Positions 47,516 through 57,655 of a DNA stretch of 64,000 bases are shown one piece after another; within the stretch, counting starts at the first letter, position 1; each line of letters starts with the position of its first letter. A program made the position numbers and the translations under genes. The notes under the pieces are model-generated. The model saw only the letters and a list, made by a program, of their open reading frames with translations. It had not been told where the DNA came from and searched no databases. This stretch comes from Ampullaceana balthica. Taxonomy: Eukaryota; Mollusca; Gastropoda; Lymnaeidae. Where the stretch lies: positions 248,001 through 312,000 of the forward strand of contig CALYLW010000685.1 in NCBI GenBank assembly GCA_944989445.1, read 5' to 3'.

Positions 47516-47967
47516 TGACAGATCTAAATGTCATTAGAAACGCTTTCCTTCCGATAGTTAAAATTGTATTCAATTTCATTGTAGACATTAATTTCAATGT
47601 GGAAATATTAGACCAAGCAAAAAGATGAATTCAGAATTTTGACAAAAATCTGTACAATTTTTTAAATGTGTTACGGTAATAGTTTTTAAAAAAAAATCAT
47701 TATATTTTTAAAATCAGAATCAGATTTTTAGTGGAATGAAGGTGGAGGTGAGGTTAATCTATGAGGAAGTCTTAATTTATGACAAATTGATCCCACACAC
47801 ACACGCACACACACACTCACACACCCACACACACAAACACACTGCAATTAAACACACACAAAAAAAGTGAAGTTTGTTTATTTTAATGATTTTATTATTT
47901 CATTTACATAGATATATATATGGGTGTTGGTCAATACAAAGTTTAAAACAAAAGTTGACCTTTAAAA
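47516..47967. other. Intergenic, AT-rich with CA tract
   Basis: (CA)n-rich segment at 47793-47862; nothing else recognised. Confidence 0.5.
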
Positions 47968-48478
47968 GTTGTTCATGTTGTTCGTCCGTCGATTCGACGA
48001 AGACCACTCTAGTCATCCGTTGCTGGGACTGGCTTTGTTTGTGCGTGCGCAGATGGCTGATGAGGCCGATCCTAGCACGGAAGGTTCGGGAACAGAAGGG
48101 ACAAGGGACGAGTGGGACATCTCCAGGAGGGTTGACAGCACGGGCCTTTCGGGCTTGTCTCTTCTTTTCTGCGGAGGTGATCCTGTTTGCCTCGCATGAC
48201 CTGGCACCTTCGTGGATGGAAGAACGCCAGTTGGAACGGTCCATTGCAGCAAGTTCCCACGTGTCTGGGTTTATGGCAAACGCTTTCAGTGAGACTTTCA
48301 GTGTGTCTTTGTAGCGTTTCTTTTGCCCACCGTGGGACCGCTGGCCATGCCGGAGCTCCCCATAGAAGAGTCTCTTTGGCAGCCTCTCGTCTGGCATTCT
48401 GACCACGTGCCCTGCCCAACGAAGCTGGGACTGCATCAGGAGTGTGAATATGCTGGGGAGACCTGCCTTGGTCAGTAT
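47968..48478 (-). mobile_element. LINE-A copy 2: best-preserved 3' end
   Basis: Minus-strand frame of about 170 LINE codons with no internal stop: ILTKAGLPSIF, LRWAGHVVRMPDERLPKRLF, KKRYKDTLK, WELAAMDRSNWR, EKKRQARKAR and the intact finger CPFCSRTFRARIGLISHLRTH (C-x2-C-x12-H-x3/4-H). It is followed by GTGGTCTTCGTCGAATCGAC and GGACGAACAACA. This copy defines the family because its finger cysteines, histidines and tail hairpin are all present. It is 5'-truncated within a few codons of the same place as copy 1, so it is not autonomous. The GC-rich plus-strand frames over it are shadows. Confidence 0.92.
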
Positions 48479-49108
48479 CACTGTCAGTATTTAAAAGTTA
48501 ATATCCCAACCGAGGCTCGGAAAATAGGAAACCAAGTCAAGTTTTTTATAAAATTTAAATTCGAAATCTTACACATTAAGCGAACAGTAATTTTTTTTAA
48601 GTGACACAGAAAAGAAGAAGAAAAAAGTGACAAAATGATTTTTTCAAGGTTCTACTTTTTCAACAAAATGCTTTTAGTGAAATGACAACATGACCTTTCG
48701 TCCGTATCAAATGGCTGAGCGTCTTCTAAATTTTAACAGAACATAAAGTAATGAAATATAATAATTTGTTGACAAAATTGTACATCTCAGCAATAAAACG
48801 AAGCTGGTAAATGATGTTTTGAAACAAATTAATACAGATCTCTGTTAATTTTAAATGCAAATATTTGTAGTAAAATTTCTCGAAGAACAAAAAGAATGTC
48901 ATCAATAAAAGTAAATTAATCAAAATATTCGTGATTACTATTACTGGATACTGGATACCTTTATCTAGTTTTCTTTCTTTTTTTTTAAACGAGGTTTTTA
49001 AAAAATCCGTGGTTATTCAAATTTTCAGACAGGTAACGCCCTCTTTCCGTTACGAAATGACGTATGTATTTTAATGAAGATGCAGTTGCATGAAAAATTG
49101 AACCTTAC
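48479..49108. other. AT-rich intergenic DNA
   Basis: Nothing recognised; possible intron of the candidate gene starting at 49240. Confidence 0.35.
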
Positions 49109-49240
49109 TGCAATGTCGTAGTTCGGGTCAATTGAGATGGATGGACAACAGAGAGAAAGATTTACATCAGCTCCCGGAGAAGGCCGGGGCGTGGCGGCAA
49201 CACATGCTGCGGACACTATGATGAAAATTGTCGAGAGCAT
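49109..49240 (-). CDS. Candidate first exon of a secreted protein
   Basis: A 132-bp minus-strand exon candidate: 44 codons from an ATG at 49240 to a GCA|GTAAGG donor (phase 0). Residues 1-17 form a typical signal peptide (MLSTIFIIVSAACVAAT, cleavage likely after Ala15-Ala16 or Thr17), followed by a Pro-rich linker (PRPSPGAD) and a vicinal Cys pair (LSLCCPS) ending SIDPNYDIA. The stretch is GC-richer than its neighbours. Beyond the donor the frame drifts into AT-rich sequence. No family is recognised and no second exon was found down to the LINE-A copy at 48478. A short upstream ATG (ATGGGCTCGTAA) precedes the start. It could be chance, but the signal peptide, donor and GC shift agree. Confidence 0.4.
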
Positions 49241-50473
49241 TTTTTACGAGCCCATCTCCGTTTAGCAATCTTAAACTAAACACGCGTGTTTTTACTGCTG
49301 TTAACGCTGGCTTTTAATATTTTCTAGCATCAAATCAACAAGAATTTCTGCACGATGGCTGCCCCTCTTTCTGAACTACAGGCTTATAAATAAACTTATC
49401 TATATAAAAATTGTTGATATTGATATTGAAAATTGATAAGTCGCAGGTTAAATTGAAAACAAAGATTCAATTTTCATCCCCAAATTATTTCATCTTTTTC
49501 AAGTCAATCCACCTTCTAGGATGATGAGTGCCGCATCAACCTTTCTCCCACACCCTAAAAGAATTAATAAAATAATAATGATAATAATAAATTATTAGTT
49601 TAACAAATTAAACTAGTAACAATCATTAAAATTGTCAATTTTTTAGGCTACTTCGTTTGCCAAGTCGGACGTAAAGAAAAGGTGACAAGCCATCTTGATG
49701 AGACACGTTTGACGTAACATGAAAGTTTTAACGGACTATTATCACAAGATTTCATTAGTCGTTTTCATTTGCTGAAAGTTTATGAAGTCAATAATGATAT
49801 CGATATGAACACATCGACCTTCTGTAACAATATTATGTCTTCTAACCATCGGTTCCGTTGCCTTTCAGCGGATTAACCCGAAGTCTAATAATAACATGAA
49901 GTTACTCAGTTTTAGTGGGGTAGATATTACATCATTATCCTTGGGAAGAGGTGCCCATTTTTTTTTATTTGAGCCTTACTGGACAAGCAATCAATAAAAC
50001 ATTGATAGGAGAGAATGTGCGAGTTTGTGTATAGAATTGGTGTCCAGACGTTAGAGTGTTTTGTGGGGGGGGGGTGGTGTCTTGTCTTGTTTTATCTCTA
50101 CATTTTCTTTGCCGAGACGGATGTAAAAGTGACACGCCACCATGATCAAGGCTTGTTGGTCTAAGAATATAAAATAATGAAGTTGTTAATGAGCTATTAT
50201 TGCAAGGCTTCATCTGTCATTTATATTTGCAAGTCATTAAAGTTTATGAAGTTTATAGGAATAATGATTATGATTATTTTTCATGACTTTCTTCCCCTTC
50301 GGTTCGGCCCAGAAAGCTAGTTCACATTGGCAAGATGACATGTTATCCAATGTGGACGTTTTAAACTTTTAATATTTATGGTCTCTTTTACACCCCAGCT
50401 ACCACACTTAGATTCATTTATAAAATTGTTGATCTCCCTGTCTCTCTCTCTCTCTCTATCAGTCTATATATAT
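49241..50473. other. AT-rich intergenic DNA
   Basis: No gene recognised. Two segments, about 49655-49740 and 50100-50220, share short matching stretches (GACGTAAAGAAAAGGTGACA versus GACGGATGTAAAAGTGACA, then CATCTTGAT versus CATGATCAA), suggesting an old dispersed repeat. Confidence 0.4.
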
Positions 50474-51237
50474 TAAGGTTGTGGAAATTAAATAATTAAT
50501 TTCTCGATTAATCGTTAAATTTTTTAACGATTAAAACATTTTTAACGATTTATCGACGCACCACTTATAAATGAACTGGAAGTAAAAAAGTAAAATATTT
50601 TTGCCGATAAATATAAACTTATTTCCGGACGATTACACGAACATTTTGGTTTTAAACTATTGACTGGCGTGACTGTTCAAAAATGTTGATAAAAGTTATT
50701 GTGTCCATAGAGAGAAATCGTTTGCCTACTATGCAATGTTCCCTCTAATTCTAAGCTTCTTTGGTCCGTATGCAAAATTAAATCTAAAAAAACAACTAGT
50801 GTGCAAAGTTGCACAACGTCCATCTTTTTTGCAATATTTTACAAAATTTGCTGCAATGTGATTCTAAACTCCTGCGTGGCGTCGGTCAAATATCTGCGCA
50901 GCCGCGATGCTTAAAGGAAACATTTCTACCATGTTTTCAACACTTGGCTTACATATCACTTGCAAACCAAACATCCACTACAGTATCAGAAACTTCAGCT
51001 AACAATCTAAAGCTATGTGAACGATTGTCAACACACTTGTCTTTTTGCGTATGTGGTTGAAAGATGTCATATAAAGAAGACATTCCAGTGTTATTTCGGT
51101 TTTCGACAAGTACGTTTAGTAAATGTTACCTATGACACCATAAATTTAAATTCTTGGCTTTAATCGAAATTAACGATTAATTAATCGTTAATTTTTAAAG
51201 TTAACGATTAAATACAAATTAATCGTTAACAGCCCTA
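50474..51237 (+). mobile_element. hAT relic copy 1 with nested MITE
   Basis: 764 bp. Right end TTAATCGTTAACAGCCCTA; decayed left end TAAGGTTGT. Flanked by ATATATAT on both sides, compatible with an 8-bp TSD although in TA-rich DNA. Subterminal regions are full of TTAATCGTTAA / AACGATTAA motifs. Interior 50941-51060 (plus) corresponds to the transposase segment preserved in copy 2 (for example the codons ending GTCAACAC.ACTTGTC), and a 192-bp MITE is inserted at 50734-50925. Confidence 0.82.
50734..50925 (+). mobile_element. MITE, CAATGTTCCC family, copy 2, nested
   Basis: 192 bp, from CAATGTTCCCTCTAA to TTAAAGGAAACATTT. Flanking octamers CTACTATG (50726-50733) and CTACCATG (50926-50933) differ at one base. 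It contains TTTTACAAAATTTGCTGC and TCAAATATCTGCGCAGCCGC as in the other copies. It inserted into the hAT relic. Confidence 0.93.
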
Positions 51238-52981
51238 ATATATATATATATGTATATACATATATATATATATATATTTATATAAATTAGGGCTGTTGTA
51301 TATGTATATATATGTAAATTTATATATATATATTTCAGTTTCATTCTCTTTTGTTCCCTCACTTTCATAATTTATCTGATTCATAAAAATTTGTATTATT
51401 TGAACGGATGTGAAATATGAATAATAAAAATAATGTAGCAGACCAAAAAATATGTTTGCTCTTTTTAAAAACTTTGACTTTCCGCTGGCCTTTCTCTCTG
51501 TCATTGTCTCTCTCAAACCCTTGTCTCCTCCCCCACCCTCTCTTGTTCTCTCTAGGTGTGGTCTCTATAAAAATAGATTTATACACGTTTTACCGCTGTA
51601 CTGAAGTATCTTGTTAAATATCACGTTCCACGCTTGTTGACATGAGTCTTTCGACGTTGGCTTTGAAAGAAATGCTACACTAATGACGTCATCAACCGAG
51701 GCTAAATTGAGCTCAATTACATAAAATCTCGAAAGTTGTTGATGTCATTGAAACACATAGCGATATTACAAAAATACACCTTCCCCCAGTTATACACGTT
51801 TCATTTTGAGAGTATTTGGAAAGAGTGGGAAATTCCGGTCTTAGAATTTAAACTCCCACTCTTTAGAGTGCCTGTGACCGACCGGAACTTTTTTTTATTC
51901 TTAATTTTCTTGTCCTTTTAAAGAAAATAGATGAAACATTTCACCGCCTTTACCGCCTTTTAAATCAAGAAAGAGTAACTGTCTAGGGAAGAGCTGATAG
52001 CGTGGTTGATGGGGGAAAGAACTATTTTTTAGTATATCGTAGACGTTTTCTTTATACCCCCCCCCCACACAACAGGGGGGGGGGCCATCACTCATTGGTT
52101 AAGATTAGAGCCGGGCTTGTCTCCCCTCCGTAGATCTCTCTCTGTTGTCTCCAATGGTTCGGGTCGTTGTCTGGCGTAGTCTGGGTGGTAGCAGAGGTAA
52201 TTATCCCACGAATGGAATGTCGTTGGCGGATATTACAATGATTAATTGTATTTGTCGCTCGGTCCAAGCGAGATAGAACGGACCCTACCCCACCACCACC
52301 CCACTCTAAACTCAATACCTTTTGGTCTTCATTTTTAAAAATATTTTTTCCTTGCATACTTTTGTCACTTGAATGATATTCCCGACTTTTGCCGAGCAGC
52401 CGCTTGGCTAAACTCCGAATCCCAAGCTCATGTGTCGAAGCCTGTTTCAGGAAGTTTTATTTGACTTTTATTTACATCGGTTGCTAGGTAGACAACAGCT
52501 GGGGTCCTGCGCGAACATTAATTTCTGAGTGGCTTGTTCGAAAGCGATAGTAAATTATAATTTATCCACTGCTGGAGCAGCATTTTTGTAATATTTTGAC
52601 CTAATACTGGAGTTGACCTTGTTGTCTAGGTAGAAAATACTGTGCGTTTCTTTTTTTCGAATAAATAATCTCGAATACACTCCGGGTCTGTTTAAATATA
52701 GTCCTGCTAAGCTTTTCTGTTAATTTTCCATTGCCGTAACAATTTTGTAACTCAGTGTCAATCAAAACGCAAATCTCTCAAATATATTGACCGATTACTT
52801 TCCGATAATTAACTGAACGTCGTGTGTTACCAAAATCAAAGTACCAAATATTGAAGAATTTAGAGCAATTTATAAGTATAATGTGTAATTAATGAGTTTA
52901 AATTTAAACAATTAAAAATTTGTTTTAAAATTTTCAACTGTTACCAAAGTTTATTTAAAAAGTTACAAGATGTGTTTAAAC
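51238..52981. other. Intergenic, AT-rich
   Basis: (TA)n tract 51238-51330 with a stray TTAGGGCTGTTG (51289) like a third hAT-relic end. CT-rich segment 51490-51560; C/G runs near 52060-52085. No gene recognised. Confidence 0.45.
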
Positions 52982-53604
52982 TAGGGCTGTTAACGATTAA
53001 TTTAGTTTTAATCGTTAACTTTTTAAAATAATTAATCGATTAAAGCCAAAAATTAAAATGTATGATGTCATTAGTAACACTTATTAAACGGTCTTTTTGA
53101 AAATATAAATAACACTGGAATGTCTCCTTTATATGTCATCATTTAACCAACTACGCCAAAAGACAAGTGTTTACATCTTTTGGTTCAAGTGATGAGCGGG
53201 TCTAATTGACAATATAACCAGCTGAGCTGAACAATCTTTCGCATGGAACTGAGGTAACTGGTAAGAACAAAACGGTCTTGGCAAGGAATGACATTATCGG
53301 ATATCGGTGTTCATTAAGTTTCCACCATGGTAGATGGCTAATGGATTCAGGAACTTACATCTCCATTTTGTAACGCAGTAATTCATCAGAAGAGCCGTCG
53401 TCATTTTCTGTCTCTGAGTCAGACTCCATTACTGCCATTAGCTTAATACCCTTTCATTTGGTTTGATAAGTAGGCGATGTGTTAAAACCATGGTAGTCAA
53501 AAACTTTATCAACATTTTGAACATTCCCATCAGTCAATAGTTTAAAACCAAAATATTCGTGTAATCGTCAAAATATTTTTTATTTATCGGCACTATTGCT
53601 ATTT

Positions 53605-53644
<40 letters not shown>

Positions 53645-53751
53645 ACTTTCAATAATTTGTAAGTTATAGGTCGATCAATCGTTAAAAAAATTTAATCGTT
53701 AAAGTTTTGAACGATTAATCTAGAATTTAATTGTCAATTTTCGCAGCCCTA
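52982..53751 (-). mobile_element. hAT relic copy 2, inverted relative to copy 1
   Basis: 770 bp bounded by TAGGGCTGTTAACGATTAA and TTCGCAGCCCTA, with the same AACGATTAA-rich subterminal regions as copy 1. It carries a decayed fragment of a hAT transposase on the minus strand. It lacks the nested MITE and keeps the empty target site. A (TA)n stretch at 53607-53645 lies inside. Confidence 0.85.
53151..53327 (-). pseudogene. hAT transposase dimerisation domain fragment
   Basis: The minus-strand frame reads WWKLNEHRYPIMSFLA, then LPVTSVPCERLFSSAGYIV, an in-frame TAG at 53204-53202, then RSSLEPKDVNTCLLA and a stop. This is the conserved C-terminal dimerisation region of hAT transposases (WW...YP..S.LA...L...TSVP.ERLFS.AG, ending R..L.P..V). 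The N-terminal zinc finger and catalytic core are absent, and two stops prove it is dead. It assigns the AGGGCTGTTAACG element family to hAT. Confidence 0.88.
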
Positions 53752-55251
53752 ATATATATATATATATACTTATATTTACATATATTTTATTTCATTCAAT
53801 TTTAGTTTTTATAAATTATTTAATATCTATGGGTGTTTCAATGTGTGTTTGTTAATACAAATAACATTTTAATGTTATTGATGCACAGATAAGACAACTT
53901 TCGGATATCTAAAGAAAATAAAAATTGGTTTTTGTAAAGGGCACTGCTTTTTCATGTTTGGCGTGAAACAAAATTTTTATTCCCGTAAGCGTCACACCAT
54001 AAAACACCAGTGCTGAAGGATGTAATATAAAATTTAACTTGAAAAACTTAGATGAGAAGATTAATGATAGCATGTTTTATTTAAAAGATCTTAAACTGTA
54101 ATTTACATTTCTATGAGATTTAGTACCAATGATGTGTGCTACTTAATTGTTTCCTTGCATGAAGCTGATACAATTTATAGAAAAATAACATTCGAAAAAA
54201 GAAACACATTTTAATATCCTATTCATTTTACTTTTAATAAAACTATTACATTTATATATCTACTTTAAAAAGTATGCATATCTACATTTTTAAACGGCAC
54301 ACTACATTGCGCGTCAATTCGTTTCTAGTTTATCCAAGTTGCACGCCACTTGAACTCGGTCCCTATAATAAGGGATACAATGTCAAAGAAAAAGTATGAA
54401 GCTCCAACAATGATAAGCCTTTTTAAATTTTATTTTAAAAGTTGATTTTTTTGTCCTTAGTATTACAACTTGCTCCCCTAAAATGTGTTTAAAGGTTGTA
54501 GACTGCAGACTAGACATTGTATAGACATTCTGTTTATAGAAAGTACACGTGAGACTGAAAACGTGTTAATCGATGTAATTATTAGATATCGTGTAGCTTT
54601 TTAAAGTGATCTTTTGTGTGTGGTTATTTGTTATTTGTTACTATTTTATTACGACCCGTTCCATACTAATGACTCGGTCAATAATCTGCTCAGAAAGACA
54701 TAGAAAGCAGAAAAGGGAAAATACATGTGTTTAGGAAATCAGTTTAAAATTATTAAAAGGTAAATATTAAAAATTAAAAGTGTTACAGTAATAGTTCCAC
54801 TATGATTTGAAGAGTGTAGCACCACAAATATGATGATATCAGGAAGACATAAAGACACACAGTAAAAATTAAATTTTGTGATATATTTTAGCTTTAAAAA
54901 TAATTCGCATATGCTTTAAGAAATTTGTTGGAATTTTTATTATAAAATTGCCATATTTATCTTAAATTGTGAAGATTTGTGACTGTTTAATTTATAATGC
55001 ACCATAAGTTATTAAAATATATACATTTTAAATTTAAACATGTCAAAATGTAAGAAAATGTAAGGATTTTTTAAACGCTAAAAATTTAATGATACACGAT
55101 AATAAATCGTTTTGTTTTTTTAAAATATAAAATTGCTACAGTAAAAAAAAAGTACACGAGCCATTATGCCGTACCAGAGACTGCGATCGATCTTCAACAT
55201 GAAATTTTCTGACGCCTCATATGAAAGGGAGATTACCGGTGATGGATTTTC
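53752..55251. other. AT-rich intergenic DNA
   Basis: Very AT-rich, no element or gene recognised. Confidence 0.45.
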
Positions 55252-55292
55252 TAACTAACCTACCTTTATGTCACATAAAGGCAGGTTAGTTA
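55252..55292. repeat. Short near-perfect palindrome
   Basis: Arms TAACTAACCTACCTTTATGT and ACATAAAGGCAGGTTAGTTA are reverse complements with one mismatch, separated by one base. It would form a long stable hairpin in RNA or single-stranded DNA. Confidence 0.9.
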
Positions 55293-55584
55293 AAAACAAG
55301 TCACACAAAAAAAAGAGACAAATCGTAAGCCGATGGTTTGACAATAGAACATGGTCAATCTCGTTAGCGGGTTGATGATTTATCACTAAGCCACCCAACC
55401 ATCTCATGAAGACAATATGACGCCATAAAACCTATTTTGTGTCAATTAACATCCGTATATTTCCAACATGGCTTTCTCGACACAGAATATTTCCATAACT
55501 AATCGAAAACCCGAGATATGTTGAAAGTACACAATACTCTTTAGGTAAATCGTAGTATCCTTTTTTGTGGGGAAATTCGGGACA

Positions 55585-55925
55585 TGCAAGTAGTTAGTGA
55601 ATTGTTCGTTGGTGTGGATGGCCAAGTTGTTAGTGAATGGTTCGTTGGTGAGGATGGCCAAGTAGTTAGTGAATTGTTCGTTGGTGTGGATGGCCAAGTA
55701 GTTAGTGAATTGTTTGTTGGTGTGGATGGCCAAGTAGTTAGTGAATTGTTCGTTGGTGTGGATGGCCAAGTAGTTAGTGAATTGTTCGTTGGTGTGGATG
55801 GCCAAGTAGTTAGTGAATTGTTCGTTGGTGTGGATGGCCAAGTAGTTAGTGAATTGTTTCGTTGGTGTGGATGGCCAAGTAGTTAGTGAATTGTTGGTTG
55901 GTGTGGATGGCCAAGTAGTTAATGA
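55585..55925. repeat. 36-bp minisatellite
   Basis: About 9.5 units of TTGGTGTGGATGGCCAAGTA + GTTAGTGAATTGTTCG. The period is 12 codons, so frames stay open on both strands (QVVSELFVGVDG on plus, LAIHTNEQFTNY on minus). No start, signal or flanking coding context makes either a credible protein. Confidence 0.94.
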
Positions 55926-56302
55926 ATGGTCTGTGTGAGTAGAAAGAGCGGCCGAAAGTGTAAGATCCCCGATCCATTTAGTCTTCTCTTTTTGTTTGAC
56001 TGCATAAATTTAATCTGAATCGATACATACATTTCAAGCCACGATACCTCTTCATTTCACTTTGCAATCGAACATAATTACACAATAGTGAACATCGTGA
56101 CATTCAATCTAACTGCGAGACCAAGAATCAAATTCCCTCAGACCAGATTCAAACAAGACGCTGAAGAAAAAATATTCACAACATGCGCTCTGCTCTGCGC
56201 TGTCATTTTGTTTTGAAAACTAGTGCGTGCTCGCTTATCTCCCTGAAATTACCTCCCCCTGGGGCATTGTTCACCCCAGTCAATACTTGTGATTTCTCAC
56301 AG
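55926..56302. other. Intergenic up to candidate exon
   Basis: No first zinc-finger exon or other coding motif seen here. Confidence 0.4.
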
Positions 56303-56452
56303 CCAACACTCAAGGCGTGGATACGGAGTCGTTACCTCATTATATCATTGTGCGGTTGCGCCAGGCGCGAGTACTTCTCCTGTGAGAAGTGCCGCTTGGA
56401 GCGTTGTTTTTACACACGTCATCGACCACCTATGGGCACTGATACAGGGGAG
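56303..56452 (+). CDS. Candidate cysteine-rich exon, nuclear-receptor finger II-like
   Basis: A 150-bp open segment between a good acceptor (TGTGATTTCTCACAG|CC) and a donor (GAG|GTAATT), phase 0 on both sides and clearly GC-richer than its flanks. The 50 residues contain C17, C27, C30 and C35 spaced C-x9-C-x2-C-x4-C and the string CEKCRLERCF. That is the spacing and style of the second zinc finger of nuclear receptor DNA-binding domains (CxxCRxxKC). Against this: the first finger-II cysteine (expected at residue 11) is Tyr, the usual GM after the last Cys is absent, and no finger I exon is seen upstream. A second frame is also open. Treat as a weak candidate, possibly a decayed receptor exon or coincidence. 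Confidence 0.28.
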
Positions 56453-56724
56453 GTAATTACACAGGCCGTCAGGATCAGGGCACAGAGCATCCCCTTGATT
56501 TTCATCAGCACATTGGACGCTGCAGCTTCAGTTATTAAATATTTTCTAAAAATGATTTACAACCTTCAGCATTCAGGTCGTTTTAATAATCAGTTTTATT
56601 TTTTACCACGTTTTTATTAACTTGCTTTCGTTCCTGTCTGTCCACAATTTTTCAAATTTGCCAACGTAAAATTAAACCACTTCTGATGGTTCTAGAGATC
56701 TCAAAATTTTACCACAGATAGATC

Positions 56725-57000
56725 TTGAATGACAATGCATTGTATCAAGATTTCAGATCGATCGAATGTACCGTTATTAAATTATTGAACTTTTTAGTTT
56801 ATCTAAATATAAGCCTATGTATTATCCCTCTGCCCTTGTTTACATTACATTCACGTGCCGAGTTCACACCAACCCCGACCACAAAAACCATGTTTAACAT
56901 CAAGGGGAGATCAGTCATTTCCAGTCTGTAAATGTTTGTCGGGCAATGCGTATTATATTTGAACATAATCAATACTTCAAAACTCACCATAGCATACACT
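56725..57000. mobile_element. Diverged relative of the 44571 TA-flanked element
   Basis: Shares in order ACAATGCAT.GTATCAA, TTTCAGATCGATC, GTACCGT.ATTAAATTA, TTTTTAGTTTATC, TTGTTTACATT and ATAATCAATACT with 44680-45030. Termini not resolved. Confidence 0.65.
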
Positions 57001-57015
57001 TAGACTAAAAAGAAT

Positions 57016-57376
57016 AAAATAAATAGAAGAAAAAAAATATGATTTTTAAAAACCACGTTTTTATAAGCGGACTAAAAAGATAGAAAATAAAATTTAAAAA
57101 TTTAAAATTTAAAAGAAGTATCATGATGTAATATGACTAAAAACGTGGGCGGACGCTTTTTATGCGTTTGGCTAAAATGATTAGGGTTTACAAATGACGA
57201 TTAAGAAAATGCGTGAATTGAATTAGTGAAGCCTGAGAAGCGCCCACCCACGTTTTTAGTCATATTACATTATAGTATATACTTTTAAATTTAAAATTTT
57301 CAATTTTATTTTCTTCTTTTTAGTCCGCTTATAAAAACGTGGTTTTTAAAAATCTTTTTTTACTTCTATTTATTTT
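57016..57376. mobile_element. 361-bp foldback (long inverted repeat) element
   Basis: Left arm 57016-57158 and right arm 57238-57376 are near-perfect reverse complements (about 140 bp each; for example AAAAACCACGTTTTTATAAG against CTTATAAAAACGTGGTTTTT) around a 79-bp loop. This is the structure of a foldback-type MITE. No clear TSD found. Confidence 0.92.
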
Positions 57377-57428
57377 TCACCATTCTGACGGCAAATGGCA
57401 ATTTTTTTTAAAAAACGTGATAATAACG

Positions 57429-57655
57429 ATGCGGCTGGATAGCGAAGTCAATAGTGCACTTGCCTCACAAGCTGAGGGGCGTGGGATCTAGCCCACGTTA
57501 AGGTCACAATAAAAAACGTTAATGAATGACTATCGCTAAAAAGTCCTCCACTGACCTGAAGAGGAGATGGGCGCCGCAAAGGTCTACCAATCCCCTAGAA
57601 AAGTTTATAATGGAAAAATTAGAACCCGCTGTGACCACGCGGTTATGGGACACAC
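57429..57655 (+). mobile_element. SINE-2 copy 2, tRNA-derived
   Basis: TGCGGCTGGATAGCGAAGTC (A-box region), a weak B box (GTGGGATCTAGCCC), then body CCACTGACCTGAAGAGGAGA and GTGACCACGCGGTTATGGG, ending in CACACACC and AATAATAAT. Similar to 8556-8735. Confidence 0.6.

Noticed and set aside
47874..48314. 146-codon plus-strand frame
   Set aside because: Antisense shadow of the LINE-A copy 2 coding strand.
55446..55886. 12-residue repeat protein (either strand)
   Set aside because: 36-bp minisatellite that is open on both strands; no evidence favours either as coding.
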